Assembly: GCA_964436335.1 (NCBI GenBank)
Contig: CAYTCD010000014.1
Location: 1 to 28,441 of the forward strand
Length of the DNA: 28,441 nt
Reading direction: 5' to 3'
Origin: Pullibacteroides sp964436335
Lineage (GTDB): Bacteria; Bacteroidota; Bacteroidia; Bacteroidales; P3
A model generated the notes under the pieces. That model was given only the letters and a program-made list of their open reading frames with translations, did not search any database and was not told the origin of the DNA. The position numbers and the translations under genes are program-made. This document shows positions 23,911-28,441 of this stretch, piece by piece. Within the stretch, counting starts at the first letter, position 1. Each line of letters opens with the position of its first letter.

Positions 23911-24735
23911 TTATTCCCGTGATTCCAAATTATTGTAGTCTTTGTCCGAAACAGCTTCGAGCCAAACGTTTTCCGTTTTTTCGCCCGGCACACTGAAAGC
24001 CAAGTGCGCGAACCACGAATCGGCCGCCGCCCCGTGCCAATGCTTTACGTTGGCAGGGATATGAATCACCGTGCCCGGCAGGATTTCCACCGCCGGCTTG
24101 CCCTCCTCCTGATACCAACCGCGACCCGCCACGCCGATAAGCATCTGGCCGCCACCCTTTTCCGCCTTGTGGATATGCCAGTTGTTGCGGCAACGCGGTT
24201 CAAACGTCACATTGGCCACCTCCACCTGTTCCGAAGAAAGAGGCGCCAGATAACTATTGCCGATAAAGTATTTTGCGTAGGCCGTATTGGGTTCACCCAC
24301 CGGAAAAATCATTTCCCTTTGGAACGCCGCCTTGGCATCTGTGGCCGTTTCCGCCTCGTTCCACACCTCCTTGGCCTGCCGGAACGCCGCCCATGCCTTG
24401 GGCCAACCGGCATAGAACGCCACATGGGTCAAGATTTCGGCGATTTCGGTACGGGTGATGCCGTTTTTCTTGGCCTCCTGCAGATGATAGGTAAGCGAAC
24501 CGTCTGTAATACCTTGACTCACCAGTGCGGTAAGAGTGACGAGGCTGCGGTCGCGGAGGCTCAGCAGATGATTGCGGCTCCACACTTCCCCGAACAGGAT
24601 ATCGTCGTTGAGATGCGCGAACTCGGGCGCGAACTCGCCGAGCGCGTCATGTCCGGCGGTCTGGATGATTTTTTGTTGTGCCATGGCTTGCAATGCTATT
24701 GGAATAAGAAGGATGAATGTGATGATACGTTTCAT
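23911..24735 (-). CDS. Exported carboxymuconolactone decarboxylase-like / cupin fusion
   Basis: This 274-residue protein has a signal peptide (MKRIITFILLIPIALQAMAQ). A carboxymuconolactone decarboxylase-like helical domain follows at about residues 35-125 (LRDRSLVTLTALVSQGITDGSLTYHLQEAKKNGITRTEIAEILTHVAFYAGWPKAW). It lacks the CxxC pair of the AhpD-type peroxidase branch. A cupin domain at about 175-260 carries metal-ligand histidines in NNWHIHKAE and a late one in HIPANVKHWHGAAAD. Fusions of these two domains are known in Bacteroidetes, often beside flavodoxins. The role is not established; quinone or aldehyde chemistry is a guess. It is the first gene of its operon. Confidence 0.87.
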   Translation of the reverse strand: MKRIITFILLIPIALQAMAQQKIIQTAGHDALGEFAPEFAHLNDDILFGEVWSRNHLLSLRDRSLVTLTALVSQGITDGSLTYHLQEAKKNGITRTEIAEILTHVAFYAGWPKAWAAFRQAKEVWNEAETATDAKAAFQREMIFPVGEPNTAYAKYFIGNSYLAPLSSEQVEVANVTFEPRCRNNWHIHKAEKGGGQMLIGVAGRGWYQEEGKPAVEILPGTVIHIPANVKHWHGAAADSWFAHLAFSVPGEKTENVWLEAVSDKDYNNLESRE

Positions 24736-24758
24736 GGGGCTGTAAGGTTTTACGATGA

Positions 24759-24766
24759 CAAAGATA
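24759..24766 (-). promoter_or_regulatory. -7 box of the decarboxylase-flavodoxin-fic operon
   Basis: Minus-strand TATCTTTG matches TAnnTTTG and lies 23 nt before the ATG. No TTTG appears at -33 spacing. Its position in the short gap to the divergent DUF6198 gene supports the call. Confidence 0.5.
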
Positions 24767-24880
24767 CAAGATCGGGAGCAGGGAAACTAACCCCGGTTAA
24801 GGGAAATCCAACCATTTTTGCCACAATTTCCGTAATTTCGCCCACCCGTTGGCAAGGCCGGCGGGAAATTTCCCTTCATT

Positions 24881-25657
24881 ATGCAGAAAGTCAATTCCCA
24901 AGCCGCGAACCCAAGCAGACGCGAAAAAGTGATTTCCTTTTGCTGGCAGCATTTCCTGCTGTTGATTTCGCTGTTTATCATGACCCTCGGCGTGGCCGTG
25001 TGCGTGCGCTCCATGTTGGGCTCCAGCGTCATCAGCGTGTTGCCCTACGTGTTCGAGAGCGCGGGCAAACAAGGCCTGGTGCCGGCCCTCACGATAGGCC
25101 AATACACCTATATTATGAATTTCGTGCTGGTGTTCGGGCAGATTCTGGTGCTCCGCAAACGCTTCGAATGGGTGCAGCTGTTTCAGTTGGTGATAGGATT
25201 CCTGTTCGGAACGCTCATCGACATCAGCATGTCGCTCACCTCGTGGCTCGTTCCCATCAGCCTGTGGCAAAAGGCCTTGGCGCAGGCGGTGGGGTGCACG
25301 GTGCTGGGCTTCGGCATCGCGCTCGAGGTATGTTGCGGAAGCGTCACGATGCCCGGCGAGGGCTTTCCCGTGGCGGTGAGCCGCGTTACGGGTTTCGATT
25401 TCGCCAAGGTGAAGATTTGCGTGGATATATCGCTCGTGTTGCTCGGTATCGCGGCCTGTTACGCCTTTTTCGGCGCGTGGCAGTGGCATATCATCGGTGT
25501 GGGAACGCTCTTTGCCATGTTCTACGTAGGCGCAGTGGTGCGCTTTGCCGGCAAGCATCTCGACTGGTTCCGGCACCTCCTCTCCCACCGCCCCGGTTTC
25601 CGCCGCTCCATCTACGGCCTCGCCCGGTTTATTTATAAGAAGAATGACTCATTATGA
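24881..25657 (+). CDS. DUF6198 / YczE-like integral membrane protein
   Basis: The 258-residue protein has about five or six hydrophobic helices, beginning near FLLLISLFIMTLGVAVCVRSMLGSSVISVLPY. Further helices include YTYIMNFVLVFGQILVL, QLVIGFLFGTLIDISM and VGCTVLGFGIALEVCCGSVTMPGEGFPVAVS, the last being the most conserved stretch in this family. YczE and DUF6198 proteins are widespread putative transporters or sensors with no firm function. The start ATG at 24881 has no clear ribosome-binding site. The stop overlaps the start of the MmcQ-like gene (ATGA), so the two form an operon. Confidence 0.8.
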   Translation: MQKVNSQAANPSRREKVISFCWQHFLLLISLFIMTLGVAVCVRSMLGSSVISVLPYVFESAGKQGLVPALTIGQYTYIMNFVLVFGQILVLRKRFEWVQLFQLVIGFLFGTLIDISMSLTSWLVPISLWQKALAQAVGCTVLGFGIALEVCCGSVTMPGEGFPVAVSRVTGFDFAKVKICVDISLVLLGIAACYAFFGAWQWHIIGVGTLFAMFYVGAVVRFAGKHLDWFRHLLSHRPGFRRSIYGLARFIYKKNDSL

Positions 25658-26031
25658 ACATAGAAGAATTCAGAGAATACTGCCTTTCGCTGCCGGGGGC
25701 GGAAGAAGCGATGCCGTGGGCGCAAGGACGGAACGAGCATAACCGTGGTTTCCTGGTGTTTTCGGTGGCAACCAAATGGTTCTGCGTGATACACGTGGAC
25801 GAGTTTGATTTCTGCCTGTTGAAATGTCCGCCGGAACAGGCGGAAGAACTGCGCGAGCGATACGAGGGTGTGCGCCCGGGCTGGCACATGAACAAACGGC
25901 ACTGGAACAGCGTGTATTTCAACAGCGACGTATCGGATAAAGAAATCTTCGATTTAGTGCGTCTTGCCTACGAAACCACCCTCTCCAAACTCCCCAAGAA
26001 ACTGCGGGAGAGCATCGTGGTGGGGGAATAG
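25654..26031 (+). CDS. MmcQ/YjbR family protein
   Basis: This 125-residue protein matches the MmcQ/YjbR family: LSLPGAEEAMPWAQG near the N-terminus, WFCVIHVDEFDFCLLKCPPEQAEELRERYEGVRPGWHMNKRHWNSVYF in the middle, and DLVRLAYETTLSKLPKKLRE at the end. The fold resembles small DNA-binding CyaY-like proteins, and the family is often called DNA-binding, but the role is unproved. It is translated from an ATG that overlaps the stop of the membrane protein gene. It ends about 10 bp before a convergent small remnant. Confidence 0.9.
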   Translation: MNIEEFREYCLSLPGAEEAMPWAQGRNEHNRGFLVFSVATKWFCVIHVDEFDFCLLKCPPEQAEELRERYEGVRPGWHMNKRHWNSVYFNSDVSDKEIFDLVRLAYETTLSKLPKKLRESIVVGE

Positions 26032-26037
26032 ACGGCC

Positions 26038-26163
26038 TTATGTCTGTACCTCAATCTTGATCCGTCCGCCTAAACCGCGCTCTACAATATCAAACAAGGT
26101 TTTTAGGGTGATATTTTCTCCGTCGGTCTCCACTTTTTTCGGGCGTTTTCGTGATGCGTACAT
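26038..26163 (-). pseudogene. Short remnant resembling the C-terminus of an XRE/HigA-type antitoxin
   Basis: A 41-codon frame, MYASRKRPKKVETDGENITLKTLFDIVERGLGGRIKIEVQT, ends like Bacteroidetes HTH antitoxins, which typically close with a TLxxIFxxGLGxRIxxxI-type segment. The helix-turn-helix part expected upstream is missing: an in-frame stop lies four codons before the ATG and the inverted repeat at 26178-26214 follows. Base composition resembles the host genes, not the AT-rich gene next door. I read it as a truncated gene at the edge of an insertion; a genuine small protein is possible. Confidence 0.4.
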
Positions 26164-26177
26164 TGAGAATACAAACT

Positions 26178-26214
26178 AATAAGATTGACAAAGTTCTCTT
26201 TTGTCAATCTTATT
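26178..26214. repeat. Perfect 15-bp inverted repeat at the edge of the AT-rich gene
   Basis: Arms AATAAGATTGACAAA (26178-26192) and TTTGTCAATCTTATT (26200-26214) enclose a 7-nt loop. It lies 26 bp beyond the stop of the radical SAM gene. It may be that gene's terminator, but neither side has a proper T-run, so a recombination or insertion boundary is also possible. Confidence 0.8.
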
Positions 26215-26239
26215 GGTTTAAAAGTACTCCATCACAATG

Positions 26240-28015
26240 CTATATATTCGAATATAGCCTATCTCTATATTCGAATGCTCCACCCGCCAAATACGCAAAT
26301 ATTTTGCAATGTGGTTGATTTTTGTAATTATTCTTCAAAATATCATTATAATTGTCGCTACGCAATAACATATTAACAAATGAAAAATTTGAAGTAATGA
26401 TATTTCCAATGTAAAAAGGATTTTTCCTGTTATTTATATCTAAATGTTCTGCCCAGGGACATGAGAATACGTCTCCGTTTGGACTGATACCTAACTTTTT
26501 ACATCCTAACTGACAAGAAACATTCTCACCTGTTAGACCCTGTAGTGCGCAATGTAACTTTAATCTATCAGGATCATTCTTAACAATAGCCAACAATCCA
26601 CTGTACGAGTCTTTTCTAAGCAACACATTGGGATAGTCTTTCAATCTCAATCTTCCAACAGGCATCAATCTTATATATAATATTTCTTCTATACCTATTT
26701 TATTTAGTACACCTGTGATTTCTTGCAAATATTCAATATGCTCCGTATTCTGTTCATGTATGACAACATGAGCATGTACTTTCACTCCTTCAGTTATTAG
26801 GTCCTTGGCTATTTTAAAATTTTCTTTATTATAAGAACAAGGCCTATATTGGGAATCACTTGTTAGATTTGTAGGCACATCATAAGTAATATCAACACCT
26901 ATATTGTTGTTCTTAAAAAAATCAGATTCTATCTTCTCTAATATAACCGCCGTCGCCGTAAGCTTAATGTCCATAACAGGATGTATTTCTCTTGCATATA
27001 ATATTATTTCCTTAAGTTCGTCTATTTCCACTTTTGAACCCACTGCAAAATCCAAACTATTGACATCAATATCATGCATTGCATCTATTACTCTCTTTTT
27101 TTGAGCAAGAGTCATTTTTCTGTCGATTTTCGTTCCATATGCACACATCCTACAATTAACATCACATTCTTTGTCTATATTCCATACTATTCCGGTTTTT
27201 CTATGAGAATAACATTGTACACTTTTTTGGATAGATTGCAGATTATTTTCAATAGAAGTGACAGCAAGTGTGTTATTCAAAATAGTTTCTCTATTTTCCA
27301 CCAACTCTCGAATTGACTTGTATTTATATTTTTTTGATATAAGATCTTGAAAATGACTCTTCAAAAAGGCCGATTCTGGATATAAATGTATATACTTGAA
27401 ATGGAAATCGACCATAAGATCCTCCATATTAAGGGCAGTACCCCGAACATCCATATTTTGTATCTCGCAAAAGTTTAAAAGTAACTTCGTATCCAACATA
27501 CCCTGCACCTGCTCAATGATTTCTTCATTTTTAAATTGGCCATCCTCTTGCCTATATGCTTCCATATTCTTAAGAAATGGAAACATATAGCAATTCCTTC
27601 GTCTATCATTGTTCGCAACAGGAAAAAGATATTCTTTGCCTTCTTTAATATCTAATACTATTAATGTTTGTTCTTCTTTATATTCTGAAGCATCTTCTAT
27701 TTTCTGTTGTATCAAGTCCAGTTCAAGAATTTTCGTATTGTTTGAAAAATAATATTTAATAATCTTATTTTTATAAGTTAGAGTCAATACAATTATAATC
27801 AGTGATAAAATAACAAGAATTATAATAAATATGTAGTAAATATAGTCCCGTCTATAGTCAGTTGTAGAGCAGACAGTCACCCCAAGTGTTATTGTCATTG
27901 AAAATAAAAATCCGAACCACCTTACCCATACCATAGATGGTTGATTATTAATTTCATCTTTTACTGTTAAGAAAATGTTATTCAACTTGTCCCGATCAAT
28001 TATAATGTATTTCAT
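26240..28015 (-). CDS. Membrane-anchored radical SAM/SPASM-like protein of unknown function
   Basis: This 591-residue protein has two N-terminal membrane helices at about 33-50 and 58-81. A soluble region follows at about 95-250; it is perhaps a degenerate NUDIX-like or sensor domain, but I cannot place it. The radical SAM core starts at WNIDKECDVNCRMC, where C284, C288 and C291 form the CX3CX2C motif that binds the [4Fe-4S] cluster for S-adenosylmethionine cleavage. A C-terminal Cys-rich part (C489, C501, C505, C519, C570; GCKKLGISPNGDVFSCPW) is SPASM/twitch-like and should hold an auxiliary cluster. Base composition is very AT-rich, unlike every other gene in the window, suggesting transfer. 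No precursor peptide or other partner gene is adjacent. Peptide or protein modification is the family default; defence is a possibility only. Confidence 0.85.
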   Translation of the reverse strand: MKYIIIDRDKLNNIFLTVKDEINNQPSMVWVRWFGFLFSMTITLGVTVCSTTDYRRDYIYYIFIIILVILSLIIIVLTLTYKNKIIKYYFSNNTKILELDLIQQKIEDASEYKEEQTLIVLDIKEGKEYLFPVANNDRRRNCYMFPFLKNMEAYRQEDGQFKNEEIIEQVQGMLDTKLLLNFCEIQNMDVRGTALNMEDLMVDFHFKYIHLYPESAFLKSHFQDLISKKYKYKSIRELVENRETILNNTLAVTSIENNLQSIQKSVQCYSHRKTGIVWNIDKECDVNCRMCAYGTKIDRKMTLAQKKRVIDAMHDIDVNSLDFAVGSKVEIDELKEIILYAREIHPVMDIKLTATAVILEKIESDFFKNNNIGVDITYDVPTNLTSDSQYRPCSYNKENFKIAKDLITEGVKVHAHVVIHEQNTEHIEYLQEITGVLNKIGIEEILYIRLMPVGRLRLKDYPNVLLRKDSYSGLLAIVKNDPDRLKLHCALQGLTGENVSCQLGCKKLGISPNGDVFSCPWAEHLDINNRKNPFYIGNIITSNFSFVNMLLRSDNYNDILKNNYKNQPHCKIFAYLAGGAFEYRDRLYSNI

Positions 28016-28039
28016 ATCCTATATGATTTTTTGTTGGTG

Positions 28040-28070
28040 CAAATATAGCTATATTTTGTATTATAACAAA
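28040..28070 (-). promoter_or_regulatory. Perfect promoter of the radical SAM gene
   Basis: On the minus strand TTTG (28067-28070), exactly 19 nt, then TATATTTG (28040-28047) matches the Bacteroidetes consensus fully. Transcription would start near 28034, leaving a leader of about 20 nt with AGGA just before the ATG. Confidence 0.75.
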
Positions 28071-28086
28071 AACAATCGTACTTTTG
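28055..28086 (+). promoter_or_regulatory. Promoter of the lipoprotein gene, overlapping the divergent one
   Basis: TTTG (28055-28058), 20 nt, then TACTTTTG (28079-28086) fits the consensus. It would give a leader of about 30 nt to the ATG at 28120. Its -33 box lies inside the spacer of the divergent radical SAM promoter. Confidence 0.75.
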
Positions 28087-28119
28087 CATGGGTATAATAA
28101 CAATAAAATCAACCGGAGA

Positions 28120-28441
28120 ATGAAAAAACTACTCTACGTACTGACGGGCTTATGCCTGTTGGCGGGCGTATTCGCAGGCTGCGAGAAGAAACCCTTGGAT
28201 GACGAGCAGAATGGCGGCTCCACCCGCAAGGGAACGATTGAAGGTATCGTGACCGACAAGGCCACGGGCCAGCCGATTCCGTTGGCGAGTGTGGCCCTGC
28301 AACCGACCAACACGCAGGCGATGACCGATACCGCCGGCTCCTTTCAGTTGAGCAATATCGAACCGGGCACCTACAAGCTACAGGTGAAGCGCAACGGCTA
28401 TTCCACGCATACGAGCGAAGAGCTCAAGGTGGAGGCCGGCA
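28120..28441 (+). CDS. Lipoprotein with carboxypeptidase-regulatory-like domain (3' truncated by window edge)
   Basis: Only the first 107 codons are visible. The protein opens MKKLLYVLTGLCLLAGVFAGC, a lipoprotein signal with the acylated Cys at position 21, followed by a short polar linker rich in Asp, Gly and Ser. A beta-sandwich domain begins about residue 38 (GTIEGIVTDKATGQPIPLASVAL and TDTAGSFQLSNIEPGTYKLQVKRNGY), the carboxypeptidase D regulatory-like fold common in Bacteroidetes surface proteins. The start ATG follows CCGGAG and a good promoter. Base composition is host-like. What the rest of the protein does cannot be seen. Confidence 0.85.
   Translation, partial: MKKLLYVLTGLCLLAGVFAGCEKKPLDDEQNGGSTRKGTIEGIVTDKATGQPIPLASVALQPTNTQAMTDTAGSFQLSNIEPGTYKLQVKRNGYSTHTSEELKVEAG

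Noticed and set aside
26240..28015. Viperin-like antiviral radical SAM enzyme
   Set aside because: The cluster motif context (CDVNCRMC) and the SPASM-like C-terminus do not match viperin-type sequences; defence stays only a hypothesis.

Overview
The window looks like a chromosomal segment of a member of the Bacteroidetes, most likely order Bacteroidales. Three things point there. Start sites are repeatedly preceded by the TAnnTTTG -7 box of this phylum, three times with a TTTG -33 box 19-20 nt upstream. Shine-Dalgarno sequences are mostly absent. The gene set is typical: a split transketolase, an E/DUF2764/A/B/D/I/K V-type ATPase, a six-repeat ribosomal protein S1, a DUF1343/NamZ protein and a DUF6198 membrane protein. 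I do not assign a genus.

Layout: 1-362 is the 3' end of a prolyl-tRNA editing deacylase, convergent with a minus-strand operon (4999->357) of transketolase N-half, a secreted vWA protein, transketolase C-half and Mpl. After an intergenic stretch with a strong terminator comes a seven-gene minus-strand V-ATPase operon (13016->5473). Upstream of it lies a phosphate butyryltransferase gene with a textbook promoter and its own terminator. A MATE exporter (plus) faces a NamZ-MurU-like pair (minus). A LolC/E-like permease (plus) faces an XRE regulator (minus). About 785 bp of strongly G-poor non-coding DNA then leads into the structured leader of rpsA.

Downstream of rpsA there is a large nested hairpin, a perfect bidirectional terminator and two tandem 78-bp repeats. 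Next is a minus-strand operon: an exported carboxymuconolactone-decarboxylase/cupin fusion, an exported flavodoxin and a frameshifted Fic gene. A plus-strand pair (DUF6198 membrane protein, MmcQ/YjbR protein) follows. The right end holds a very AT-rich gene for a membrane-anchored radical SAM/SPASM protein, bordered by an inverted repeat and an apparent antitoxin remnant. It shares a tight divergent promoter region with the start of a lipoprotein gene that runs off the window.

How the genes work together: Mpl, NamZ and the MurU-like enzyme all belong to peptidoglycan turnover and recycling. The V-ATPase rotor ring keeps all five residues known to bind Na+ in the Enterococcus hirae enzyme, so Na+ coupling is plausible. 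The two transketolase subunits serve the pentose phosphate pathway. The least explained element is the 591-residue radical SAM protein, which has two N-terminal membrane helices, foreign base composition and no evident precursor peptide beside it.
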